A stretch of 64,000 nt of DNA, from contig JAGRGP010000015.1 of assembly GCA_020445415.1 (NCBI GenBank), positions 17,211-81,210 of the forward strand, given 5' to 3'. Under the pieces are notes generated by a model that was given only the letters and a program-made list of their open reading frames with translations, did not search any database and was not told the origin of the DNA. Positions 17,355 through 25,698 of this stretch are shown piece after piece. The stretch comes from Gammaproteobacteria bacterium. GTDB lineage: Bacteria; Pseudomonadota; Gammaproteobacteria; Chromatiales; Chromatiaceae. Positions within the stretch are counted from its first letter, which is position 1. Each line of letters begins with the position of its first letter. A program made the translations under genes and the position numbers.

Positions 17355-19907
17355 TTAGTGGATCGCGGGCCGGGAGTAGTGAAGTGACTCTGCCAAGGCC
17401 AATTTGGCCCTGTCCAATGCGGTAGTCAATGCTTTTACATGTCCAGGCCCTTCGGCCCCTAGCCTGGGCTCAGTTACCTGTTCCGCCAAGATGGCAAGCT
17501 CTGAAAGCTCTTGTAATCCCAGATTGAGGCATGATCCCTTCAATGCGTGGGCGCTTGAAGTGAACCTGTCGAGGTCGCGGTTCGTTACCGCATCCGCCAT
17601 GCTTTTTATCAGGCCTTCCCCTTCGTCCACCATGTTCTCGTACATTCGGGACAGGAAGCCCTGATCGGGCGCCAATTGGATGACGTCTGCAAGCACATGC
17701 TGGTCAAGGACCGTGGGATCACCGGAAACCACCTCGTTCGTTAGCGCCACATTGCTTTTTATTTCTTCATCCGGACTGTCTAGTAACCGGCTAGATGTAG
17801 CCCTTGAGATGGTCTGAAGTAGTTTCAAGGATGGCACGGGCTTGGTGAGAAAGTACTCGATACCGGCATTTTTACACGCATTTCGCGCGTTGGTGGTGGC
17901 GTTCGCGGTGAGCATGATAAAGGGTACCGGGTGGTCATCACTGGCATGCGCAAACCGGTACATCCGAAAGGCGTCGAGTCCGCCCAGAACTGGCATATGC
18001 ATATCGACGATAACAACATCATACCGTTCCCGCTCGAGTGCATCGAGTACCTGTTGACCGTTTTCGACGAGATGGTGCTGATAGCCTGCCTGCTCGAGGA
18101 TGCGTCCGGTAACCAGCCGATTTACACTGTTGTCTTCAGCCACCAGTACCTTGATCGGGTGAATGGTATTGTGGTTGCGGACGAAGCGCTCCGACAGATT
18201 GATAACCCGGTCATCGTCGCCACCTACCCTGGAAGCATGTAAGGCATTAAATAACAGTGCCTTATCAAATGGCTGTCTTATCTTGTGAATGACATTAGAG
18301 ATATCCTTCAAGTCGTCTGGATTGATTGGGGTCTGCTCAGTTTCAACGACCAGTATTTTGATGTCAGGTAGAGAAAGGTCGGTACTTAGCGCAGACAGGA
18401 AATTCATGATTTCATCGTCAAACGCGATATCGTCGAGGATAATTACCTCGTACGGCGTGGTGCTGTTAGGGTTCTTAATGAGCAGACGTAACGCCTCACG
18501 GGCGCTGGTTACATCACTATAAGGAACCCCCCATCCCAGAAGTGTATGTGAAATATCGGTATGCACGCCGGAACTTCTACAGAGTCTCATGACCCTGCAT
18601 TCTTGAACTTGGCGTATCTCATCATCCGCGATTAGTTCTGGCTGTAGTTGAAATTCAATGTCAAACCAGAAAGTTGAACCAATGCCCTGTGTACTTTGGA
18701 TGCCGATGCGTCCTCCCATCAGCTCGACCAATTGACGTGCGATGGAGGTTCCCAAGCCTGTCCCCCCAAAGCGCCGGGTGGTGCTCTCGTCGGCTTGTGC
18801 AAAGTTTTCAAATATTCTTTTTTGCGCTTCGGGACTGATACCGATGCCGGTATCGGTAATCTCGAAACGTATCAAGGAGTGGTACTCCTGGTTCCTGATG
18901 CTATGGCAGCGAAGCTCTACCGAGCCTTTTTCTGTAAATTTAAGCGCATTGCTAACTAAGTTTATCAATACTTGCCGGAGATGATGGGGGTCGCCAACCA
19001 AGCGATAGGGCGTATCCAGACCGATATGGGAAACCAGTCTGAGGCGTTTGTTCTCCGCTTCCGGGGAAAACATTCGCAAAGTAGAATTAATCAATGCATG
19101 AAGGTCGAAGTTGGTGTTTTCCATCACCACCTTTCCCGCTTCGATCTTGGAGATATCAAGAATATCTTCGATTAATTTGAGAAGATTCTTTCCTGATGCA
19201 TTAATGATATCGACGTACTCCCTTTCCTCTAACCCTAGCCGACAGGACGTCAACAGTTCTCCTGTGCCAATGATTCCGTTTAGCGGAGTCCGGATCTCAT
19301 GGCTCATACGAGCCAGAAACTCGCTCTTCGCACGGCTGGCCTCTTCTGCCCGCGAGCGTTCGAGATGAAGCCTCCGGATCAATACTGCGGCATAGCCTGG
19401 AAGGGCAATGAGCGCGATCAATAGACTGATTCCAAGCCCGAGGTGCTCTTGCCAGAAACTGTTTTTGGTCAGTACGTAAGTAAAACCGACTACCGACAAT
19501 ACCCCGGACAGGTACAGGTACTTTTCGCCGTAGCGAAACCCGTTTCCAAATGTCACCCACAGGTAGACGGTAAACCAAGGAGCTCCGAGTTCTCCCAGTT
19601 GAGCTATAACATAGCTAAGGCCCCCGACATCCATTACGATGCCGATTAAGCGCCTGATCAAAGATGCTTTTGGGCGGAAGGCTGTAGAAAGTAAAATGAG
19701 AACCGAGAAGCCAAGAAAGGCGCTGAGCAGTTCGACACCCGAGACCCAAGATGCGTGGTCGGCGTGGTCCGAGGGCTCACTATGGATCAGGTAACCGAGT
19801 AGGCAGAGCGAAATAACAACCCGCACCGAGGCCTGTTCAAGTTCGGTGGTCCCGTACTTATTGAACCTGCCCAGGAACAAAAAAGGTTTGTTAAATGTGG
19901 CTCTCAT
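17355..19907 (-). CDS. rpfC: Hybrid sensor histidine kinase RpfC (DSF receptor)
   Basis: An 850-residue inner-membrane sensor with the RpfC architecture. About five transmembrane helices come first (residues 28-180). HisKA follows with the phospho-accepting histidine in MSHEIRTPLNG (H203). HATPase comes next (about 305-425; DTGIGI, GGTGLGTSIARQLVELMGG), then a degenerate receiver (about 447-570). An intact receiver has D635 in VIVDMHMPVLGG, and the Hpt domain has H787 in AHALKGSCLNL. In Xanthomonas, RpfC senses DSF and passes phosphate to RpfG; unliganded RpfC also restrains RpfF. ATG 19907 follows a possible TTG one codon earlier. The gene converges on rpfF and diverges from the ACP gene. 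Confidence 0.93.
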   Translation of the reverse strand: MRATFNKPFLFLGRFNKYGTTELEQASVRVVISLCLLGYLIHSEPSDHADHASWVSGVELLSAFLGFSVLILLSTAFRPKASLIRRLIGIVMDVGGLSYVIAQLGELGAPWFTVYLWVTFGNGFRYGEKYLYLSGVLSVVGFTYVLTKNSFWQEHLGLGISLLIALIALPGYAAVLIRRLHLERSRAEEASRAKSEFLARMSHEIRTPLNGIIGTGELLTSCRLGLEEREYVDIINASGKNLLKLIEDILDISKIEAGKVVMENTNFDLHALINSTLRMFSPEAENKRLRLVSHIGLDTPYRLVGDPHHLRQVLINLVSNALKFTEKGSVELRCHSIRNQEYHSLIRFEITDTGIGISPEAQKRIFENFAQADESTTRRFGGTGLGTSIARQLVELMGGRIGIQSTQGIGSTFWFDIEFQLQPELIADDEIRQVQECRVMRLCRSSGVHTDISHTLLGWGVPYSDVTSAREALRLLIKNPNSTTPYEVIILDDIAFDDEIMNFLSALSTDLSLPDIKILVVETEQTPINPDDLKDISNVIHKIRQPFDKALLFNALHASRVGGDDDRVINLSERFVRNHNTIHPIKVLVAEDNSVNRLVTGRILEQAGYQHHLVENGQQVLDALERERYDVVIVDMHMPVLGGLDAFRMYRFAHASDDHPVPFIMLTANATTNARNACKNAGIEYFLTKPVPSLKLLQTISRATSSRLLDSPDEEIKSNVALTNEVVSGDPTVLDQHVLADVIQLAPDQGFLSRMYENMVDEGEGLIKSMADAVTNRDLDRFTSSAHALKGSCLNLGLQELSELAILAEQVTEPRLGAEGPGHVKALTTALDRAKLALAESLHYSRPAIH

Positions 19908-19910
19908 CAA

Positions 19911-19939
19911 GTGAACTTAGATATGCCTAGTAGTATAAT
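19911..19939 (+). promoter_or_regulatory. Candidate promoter for the ACP-ketoacyl synthase operon
   Basis: A perfect -10 hexamer TATAAT (19934-19939) is preceded at 17 bases by GTGAAC (19911-19916), a partial -35 match. It lies in the 75-base AT-rich gap between the divergent rpfC and ACP genes, giving a leader of about 40 bases. The weak -35 suggests dependence on an activator. Confidence 0.4.
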
Positions 19940-19982
19940 TGACGATTATTCATAGAAAAACTTTATTTTACAAGAAATTGCC

Positions 19983-20228
19983 ATGACAAATAGTGTCGAG
20001 TACGAAGTTATTCGCGCCATCGCCAGACAAAAGCGTTTGGATCCGGACCAGATTCATTGCACTTCGATACTTGAAAAGCTGGGCATCACATCATTAGACG
20101 CCATTACGATAGTCTATGATGTAGAAGAAATTTTTGATGTGGAGATCGACAACGATAAGCTGGGAGAGCTTGTTTCCGTTCAAGATATCATCGACGGGGT
20201 AACCCAGCTTATCGAAGCAAAAGGCTAG
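19983..20228 (+). CDS. Dedicated acyl carrier protein
   Basis: An 81-residue acidic protein of ACP size and shape. The phosphopantetheine attachment serine is S37 in GITSLDAITIVYDVEEIF, the counterpart of the usual DSL-x-x-V-E motif; the aspartate before serine is replaced by threonine. It would carry acyl chains as thioesters. The stop overlaps the GTG start of the ketoacyl synthase (TAGTG), so the pair is coupled. The gene is not next to fabD, fabG or fabF of primary metabolism. Its place between rpfC and the synthase argues for a specialised role in making or modifying the DSF-type signal. Confidence 0.88.
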   Translation: MTNSVEYEVIRAIARQKRLDPDQIHCTSILEKLGITSLDAITIVYDVEEIFDVEIDNDKLGELVSVQDIIDGVTQLIEAKG

Positions 20229-21442
20229 TGTCCAGAACAGTTGTGGTCACTGGGTTGGGGGCGGTCTCGGGCCTGGGCCTGACTGTTCCGCAGTTTTGGA
20301 AGAGTCTGGTAGAAGGACGATCAGGATTTACCGAACTCAAGGATACCGCTGGCTGGGATAGCCGTTTGAAGGTTCGTTTTGGGGCCCGGGTTCCGGGATA
20401 CGATCCGCTTCGTTTTTTTTCGGCGGACGAGATTCCGCTACTCGACCGGCATACGCAGTTTGCGTTGATTGCCGCCAAAGAAGCGGTAGCGGACGCAGAT
20501 CTTGATGATCAGCACCTGTTTTCGGCAGGGGTGGTACTGGGTACTGGTTGCGGAGGCAAGGAGACCGACGAAGAAACCTACTGCGCACTCTACCAGCGAG
20601 GCAAGTCCCGGGTTCATCCGCTTACCATCCCCCGAGGTATGCCTAGCGCGGCGGCCAGTCAACTCAGTATGAAGCTGGCTATCACAGGTCCGGTGTTTTC
20701 CATTTCGAGTGCTTGTTCGTCTGCGAACCACGCCGTGATTCAGAGTCAGATGATGATTCGAGCGGGCTTGGTTGACATTGTCCTAGCTGGGGGCACCGAT
20801 GCCCCTTTTACCTTCGGGTTGCTAAAATCGTGGGAGGCGATGCGGGTTCTGGCATCCGATACCTGCCGGCCGTTTTCTGCGAATAGAAACGGCCTGATAT
20901 TGGGGGAGGGCGCGGGTATTCTAGTTTTGGAATCCTTTGAACACGCGCTTTCCCGGGGAGCCAGGATCTACGGTGAAATAGCCGGATGTGGCATGTCGGC
21001 GGATGCGGCGCATATTACAGTCCCATCCGTCGATGGCGCCGCTAAGGCAATCAACTATGCCCTGCAGGATGGGGGTATCGAACCGGCGCAAGTGGATTAC
21101 GTTAATGCCCATGGTACCGGTACAAAAATTAACGATCCGTTTGAGACTAGGATACTGCACCAGGTATTTGGCGACCATGCAAATCGGCTGATGGTTTCCT
21201 CCACGAAATCCATGCATGGACATACATTAGGCGCTGCTGGCGCGCACGAACTGATTGCGACCCTGCTGGCCATTCGGGACTCGCATATTCCACCTACCGC
21301 CAATTTTACCGAGCCGGGAGAAGGGTGCGATCTGGACTATGTGCCCAACCAGTCCCGGGACTCGAGTATTAATGTGGCCATTTCCAACTCCTTTGCTTTC
21401 GGTGGATTAAATGCCGTTATCGCCGTTCGTCGTTTGGACTGA
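20228..21442 (+). CDS. Beta-ketoacyl-ACP synthase, FabF-like (KAS II type)
   Basis: A 404-residue condensing enzyme that would extend an acyl chain by two carbons from malonyl-ACP. The C-H-H catalytic triad is complete: C163 in SSACSSANHAV, H295 in VNAHGTGTKINDP, and H332 in TKSMHGHTLGAAGAH. Its sequence is FabF-like but divergent, and it is clearly separate from a primary fab cluster. The GTG start at 20228 overlaps the ACP stop. Convergent with the methyltransferase at 21504. It probably elongates or primes the precursor that RpfF converts to signal, which is inference from context. A polyketide- or aryl-polyene-type function is an alternative, but no other such genes are present. Confidence 0.9.
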   Translation: MSRTVVVTGLGAVSGLGLTVPQFWKSLVEGRSGFTELKDTAGWDSRLKVRFGARVPGYDPLRFFSADEIPLLDRHTQFALIAAKEAVADADLDDQHLFSAGVVLGTGCGGKETDEETYCALYQRGKSRVHPLTIPRGMPSAAASQLSMKLAITGPVFSISSACSSANHAVIQSQMMIRAGLVDIVLAGGTDAPFTFGLLKSWEAMRVLASDTCRPFSANRNGLILGEGAGILVLESFEHALSRGARIYGEIAGCGMSADAAHITVPSVDGAAKAINYALQDGGIEPAQVDYVNAHGTGTKINDPFETRILHQVFGDHANRLMVSSTKSMHGHTLGAAGAHELIATLLAIRDSHIPPTANFTEPGEGCDLDYVPNQSRDSSINVAISNSFAFGGLNAVIAVRRLD

Positions 21443-21503
21443 CGCGGGAGGGGAATGCCTTCAGCCGGGGGTGTCCTTGGTGCGAAGTTGGTGTGTAACC
21501 CGA

Positions 21504-22565
21504 TTAGGTCTTCTTACGGAAGACAAAATGCCCGTTTCCAAATAGCTCACCCTTGGACGGCAGAAAGCAGGCCTTGCAAAGGACAAAATAATCATTCCAG
21601 TACTTGGCTTCTGTTTCGTCCTTGATTGCACTGCCGTAGAGCGTGTCCATATTGTGCCAGAGCCGCTTGTGCCATTCGTCGATCGTTTTCCAGTAGTTCA
21701 TCCCATTGATAAACCAGCTTTTTGACAAGCGCATGAAGCGGTCTTGACGGCGGATGATTTCAAATGGCCATATCTTCCCACCCGGAAAGTAGGTGCCGAT
21801 CATGGTCTTGTCGTCATGCAGGAACTGCGGGACGATTAGGCGGGACGCCACCATGTGAAGAAAAAACAACCCGCCCGGCTTCAGTAATTTGTCGATGAGT
21901 TCAAAGACCGCGTCGAGGTTATTGATATGTTCAAAACACCCGATAGAAAAAACTCTGTCGTATTCTCTGTCACCTAATTCACTCAGCGGAACTTCACTAA
22001 AATCGCCTTGGATAAGACGCAGCTTACCCCGGCTTATCGGGTGATTTGTATTGGCGCGGCATGACTCGATAAAGTCGATTTGATCGGGGCTTGGTGTGAT
22101 GCTGGTGATATCAACCTTGGGAAAGGCTGTGAACAGATAGGTTTCCAGAGGGCCGTATCCACACCCGATATTGAATATCTTTTCGTCGCCATGGATTTCG
22201 GCACGCCGACAAACCAACTCGAACTTGTTCCGCTCCGCTTCTTCGAGACTCAGTTTGGAAGAAGCAACATCGTGCGCGGTTTCACCATAGTAAGCCATGG
22301 TGTAGGCCATGAATTCGTGATCGAGGAAACCGCTGAAGGGTGTTACATGGGCGTTGTAGTGATTTTCAATCAGTGCCCGGGTATCTTTCCACATCGGCCC
22401 CCGGTTTGTGGTGACGGTGTCTAGAGCTTGACTTTCTGGGTTATGGAGTAACCTCTGATACTCCCGGCTAAAATAACGGCCAAGGTGTCCTTCATAGCGA
22501 ATAAGTTCGGGTGTGCCATGGGCGAAAATACCTGCCTCACGAAGGCTGGCTGATACGCCAATCAT
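21504..22565 (-). CDS. Cyclopropane-fatty-acid-synthase-like SAM methyltransferase
   Basis: A 353-residue class I methyltransferase with the SAM motif NIGCGYGPLE (GCGYG at 134-138). Residues aligned with the CFA synthase active site are present: E212 in GCFEHINN, H237 in FFLHMVAS and Y326 in WNDYFVLCKACF. YFPGGKIWPFE and SWFINGMNYW also match the CFA/mycolic-acid methyltransferase pattern. One difference: the YSCAYW-type motif reads YTMAYY, so the usual cysteine is M90. The family puts a methylene or methyl on the double bond of an acyl chain. It is the last gene of the rpfG-rpfC2 operon, starting 17 bases after the RpfC-like stop, with GGAG upstream. It may methylate or cyclopropanate the signal fatty acid. 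Confidence 0.88.
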   Translation of the reverse strand: MIGVSASLREAGIFAHGTPELIRYEGHLGRYFSREYQRLLHNPESQALDTVTTNRGPMWKDTRALIENHYNAHVTPFSGFLDHEFMAYTMAYYGETAHDVASSKLSLEEAERNKFELVCRRAEIHGDEKIFNIGCGYGPLETYLFTAFPKVDITSITPSPDQIDFIESCRANTNHPISRGKLRLIQGDFSEVPLSELGDREYDRVFSIGCFEHINNLDAVFELIDKLLKPGGLFFLHMVASRLIVPQFLHDDKTMIGTYFPGGKIWPFEIIRRQDRFMRLSKSWFINGMNYWKTIDEWHKRLWHNMDTLYGSAIKDETEAKYWNDYFVLCKACFLPSKGELFGNGHFVFRKKT

Positions 22566-22582
22566 TGTTTCATACTCCAGAT

Positions 22583-24175
22583 CTAGTCTTTTCTGTAGTC
22601 CAGTTCTCGAAGGTCTTTCTCCCTGATGTAATTTTGCAACGCATCATTCGATAGCCGGCAGCATTCTGTCAATTGTTGTAGCAGATCAAGTGCATTTTGG
22701 CGGAATGCCTCGGAGGGGATGTGACTGGCCGCAGTTCCCAGTTCGAATAATCGAATCGTTCCCAGACTACCGGCACTGTCTTTGATTGCATGGCCGAGAT
22801 CACGGAAACGGGAGAGATCGCCCTTTTTGATAGCAAGTTCCATCTGGGTAAGGAAATGCCGGTTGTCACGGTTAAAGCTGTCTATCAGATCTGATAGGAA
22901 AGCGGTATTCCCCCCGAGATTCTCCAACTCGGCAAGCCGATTCCGATCCAAGGCGGTATCGGCGGTATGCCCACCGACAAAACCGGTGGTCTGATGAAGG
23001 TGTTGACGGTGATAATTTTGCCGGGCTTGGCCTTGGTCACCACTCTCCAAAACGACCTTTTTCAGAACATTCATGATTGTCTTAGGATCAGCACCTGCTT
23101 CCAAGATGGCATTGACCCCAGATTCCTCACACCGTTGGCGGTCGCTATCGCCAGGATTGTGCAACAGCAATATGAACGGAGTGCGTTGCTTGTCTATTCG
23201 GGTGAAGCGGTACAGATTGAAAGCCTCGATACCACTTATTTCCCGAAGTTCCCGGGACACAATCGCCAGGTCAAACTGGTGACTGTCCAGAGCGTCCAGA
23301 ACCCGTGCTCCAGAATCGACCAGAAAGACCTGGTGCCCTTGCTGTTGAAGAACAGCGCGTATCCGTTGCTGTTCTCCCCGGCGGTTTTCTGCAAGCAGAA
23401 TACTGAGCGGCGGTGATGTCGTGGAAGCAGTATAGCGATCAATGATCTTGGCAACCCCGGGTCGCGGTTCAAGGGGAGCGGAGCGCAGGTTGTGAAGGGC
23501 GTCGAACAAAAGGGTTTTGTTCAGGGGCACCGGGACGAGTCTTGTGTAGCCCAGCCGGTTTAATCCCCCCTCCTCGATTTCCGCAGGCCGGGCACCAATC
23601 AGAATAAGGTAGATGTCCTGTAGGTGCTGTTCGGATCGAAGTGCAGCGCTGAACTGGCTTGCGTCCATGTCGAATAGCCCTCGGTCCACAATAACCACAT
23701 GGTAAGGGGAATGCGCTTCAGACGCCCGCAGCAACTCATAGAACGAGCGGGCCGCAGTGCTGCATACCGTGGGTGTTATGCCCCATGAATCCAAATGCCT
23801 CAAGATTCCGTGACGATCGGATTTATCATTGGTCAAGACGAGAATTCGTTGATCGGAAATCTTGAGTAGAGACTGCGGGCCTTCTGGAGAAGGGGGCAAC
23901 GGGGAGGGTGGGCTGTACCGGTTCGAATACTTAGGCGTACTTTCCTTGGCTGGCTTATTCCCGGGTTCGTTGTGCTCCTCTGATTTGTATCCCGAATCGC
24001 TGACTAGCCAGAGTATGACGGCTATAAGTGAAGTTGCCGATATCAAGAGTGTGTCAAGACCCGATGAGGGCAACCAATTATCACCGAAAACAAACAGCAA
24101 GACTATTCCCAGTGCGCACACAGCCCCGGCGAAACGCCTACATAACATCCATATCCCGGGACTCATGGGTGTCAT
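22583..24175 (-). CDS. Kinase-less RpfC paralogue: membrane anchor, two pseudo-receivers, Hpt
   Basis: A 530-residue protein with two transmembrane helices (about 10-55), a proline-rich linker, two receiver-like domains and a C-terminal Hpt domain. It repeats the C-terminal order of RpfC but has no HisKA or HATPase. Receiver 1 keeps an aspartate (D164, VVIVDRGLFD) but lacks the conserved lysine. Receiver 2 has serine (S307, AIVSREL) at the phosphoacceptor and also no lysine. Hpt keeps its histidine (H462, GHAIKDSAGSLG). ATG 24175 follows GAGGA at 7 bases; an ATG at 24217 lacks a ribosome site. Likely a phosphate sink, decoy or scaffold for RpfC/RpfG, which is inference. It lies between rpfG and the methyltransferase in one operon. 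Confidence 0.85.
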   Translation of the reverse strand: MTPMSPGIWMLCRRFAGAVCALGIVLLFVFGDNWLPSSGLDTLLISATSLIAVILWLVSDSGYKSEEHNEPGNKPAKESTPKYSNRYSPPSPLPPSPEGPQSLLKISDQRILVLTNDKSDRHGILRHLDSWGITPTVCSTAARSFYELLRASEAHSPYHVVIVDRGLFDMDASQFSAALRSEQHLQDIYLILIGARPAEIEEGGLNRLGYTRLVPVPLNKTLLFDALHNLRSAPLEPRPGVAKIIDRYTASTTSPPLSILLAENRRGEQQRIRAVLQQQGHQVFLVDSGARVLDALDSHQFDLAIVSRELREISGIEAFNLYRFTRIDKQRTPFILLLHNPGDSDRQRCEESGVNAILEAGADPKTIMNVLKKVVLESGDQGQARQNYHRQHLHQTTGFVGGHTADTALDRNRLAELENLGGNTAFLSDLIDSFNRDNRHFLTQMELAIKKGDLSRFRDLGHAIKDSAGSLGTIRLFELGTAASHIPSEAFRQNALDLLQQLTECCRLSNDALQNYIREKDLRELDYRKD

Positions 24176-24229
24176 TTGTTTATCCTCGTGTTGGAAAGAA
24201 AATTCCACCATCACCATTAAGCGGGGGAG

Positions 24230-25288
24230 CTAACGGCTGATCACCTTGTTGTTGTCGCCGAACTGATGTCGTATCACCATGACTTGATCAAGGCGACTGA
24301 AGAAGGCGTCTATACAGTTTGGGTCAAAATGAAATCCCCGTTGTTGCCGCATGTACTCCAAGGTACGATCCATTGACCAAGCTTTTTTGTAAGGTCTTTC
24401 CGATAACAGAGCGTCGAACACATCTGCAACAGCCGCCGTTCTTGCCTCGATCGGAATTGCCTCTCCCGCCGCACCGTTGGGGTATCCCCTACCGTCGAAT
24501 CTTTCGTGGTGACTGAGAGCAATTATAGCCCCTGATTTTAGAAAACAGGATGGGCTATCCCGCAATATCTCATAGCCGATACGGGTATGAACTTGCATAA
24601 CACTCCATTCGGTGCTGGAAAGTTTCCCGGGTTTCAGAAGTACCTGGTCCGGGACACCGATCTTGCCAATATCGTGCATCGGCGCGGCATGCCGTATTAT
24701 GTTACAGGTATCTCGATCGAGACCCATTTCATCCGCTACAAGAAAGGCATACTCGGCCATCCTAATTACGTGATTGCCGGTTTCTTCATCACGGTATTCA
24801 CCCGCCTTCGCGAGCCTAAGCAGGGTCTCCTTTTCTCTCAGTTCAAGTTGGTTGGTCTTGGTGTAAACTTCTTGTTCGAGCCAACGGGCACGGTCCTTGA
24901 TGATCTGCTGCTGCTGCCGCAACTGCAACAAATTTCGGCAACGGGCGCGACATTCGTAATGATCGATGGGTTTGGAGAGAAAATCTGTAGCGCCTGCTTC
25001 CAATGCTTTGTAGCGTACCGACTTGTCATCCACACAGGTGATGATAACGATTGGCACATCCATACAAGATGGAATCTGCCGAAGCCACTGGGTGAATGCC
25101 ACACCGTCCATGACCGGCATCTTGTAGTCGGTTATCACCAGATCGTGACTGTTTCGCTTGGCCCACTCAAGCGCTTTTACGGGATCAGCGAAACTCTCCA
25201 CATGAATGTTCTTATCAATGGAGCGAATCAGCTCTTCCAGAATCATCCGGCTGATCGATTGATCATCGATGATTAATACAGTTGACAT
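24230..25288 (-). CDS. rpfG: Response regulator with HD-GYP cyclic-di-GMP phosphodiesterase domain, RpfG
   Basis: The 352-residue RpfG output protein degrades cyclic di-GMP when phosphorylated by the DSF sensor. The receiver (1-120) has D54 in VITDYKMPVMDG and K107 in FLSKPID. A linker coil leads to the HD-GYP domain, with the metal-binding H205-D206 in APMHDIGKIGVPD and the signature HHERFDGRGYP (GYP 268-270), both intact. ATG 25288 has CGAGGT seven bases upstream. It is the first gene of a leftward operon with the kinase-less RpfC paralogue and the methyltransferase, whereas Xanthomonas couples rpfG directly with rpfC. Confidence 0.94.
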   Translation of the reverse strand: MSTVLIIDDQSISRMILEELIRSIDKNIHVESFADPVKALEWAKRNSHDLVITDYKMPVMDGVAFTQWLRQIPSCMDVPIVIITCVDDKSVRYKALEAGATDFLSKPIDHYECRARCRNLLQLRQQQQIIKDRARWLEQEVYTKTNQLELREKETLLRLAKAGEYRDEETGNHVIRMAEYAFLVADEMGLDRDTCNIIRHAAPMHDIGKIGVPDQVLLKPGKLSSTEWSVMQVHTRIGYEILRDSPSCFLKSGAIIALSHHERFDGRGYPNGAAGEAIPIEARTAAVADVFDALLSERPYKKAWSMDRTLEYMRQQRGFHFDPNCIDAFFSRLDQVMVIRHQFGDNNKVISR

Positions 25289-25698
25289 GAATCAGACCTC
25301 GGCACGTTAACTCGGTTGTCTTGCTGCCAACCTTAGCGGCTTTGACCCTCTTGGCGTTCATGGGCTCAAAATGTCTCAATCTTTGAGTATAAATTAATTA
25401 AAAACAGAATGATAGCAGTCGGTTACAACATGGCCGAAAGTAACCGGGTAAATTTACGCCGGTAACACCAAACCGTAATTTGTTGACATGATCACCGGCT
25501 CGTTGCTCCATAACGAGAAGGATTCTAGGTACCTCCCGGTGGTACTAACCTACGACTGCATCGGCGCCAATGGCGGTTTCTTTACCCATATGGTAGCGTC
25601 CGGGGGCCGAGGCCGCGCGGCAACAAGCGGATTCAACGTTGTGATGGGCGCCTTGCGTATCCCTTACCGGCTGCCGCGCGAATTAGCGAGATTGTTAT
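25289..25698. other. Divergent intergenic region between rpfG and the sulfurtransferase
   Basis: These 410 bases hold the promoters of two divergent genes. The section 25380-25410 is AT-rich, with TATACT on the minus strand (25391-25386) as a possible rpfG -10 box but no good -35. A frame at 25488-25724 overlaps the sulfurtransferase start in another phase and looks random. No repeat or RNA gene is evident. Confidence 0.45.
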
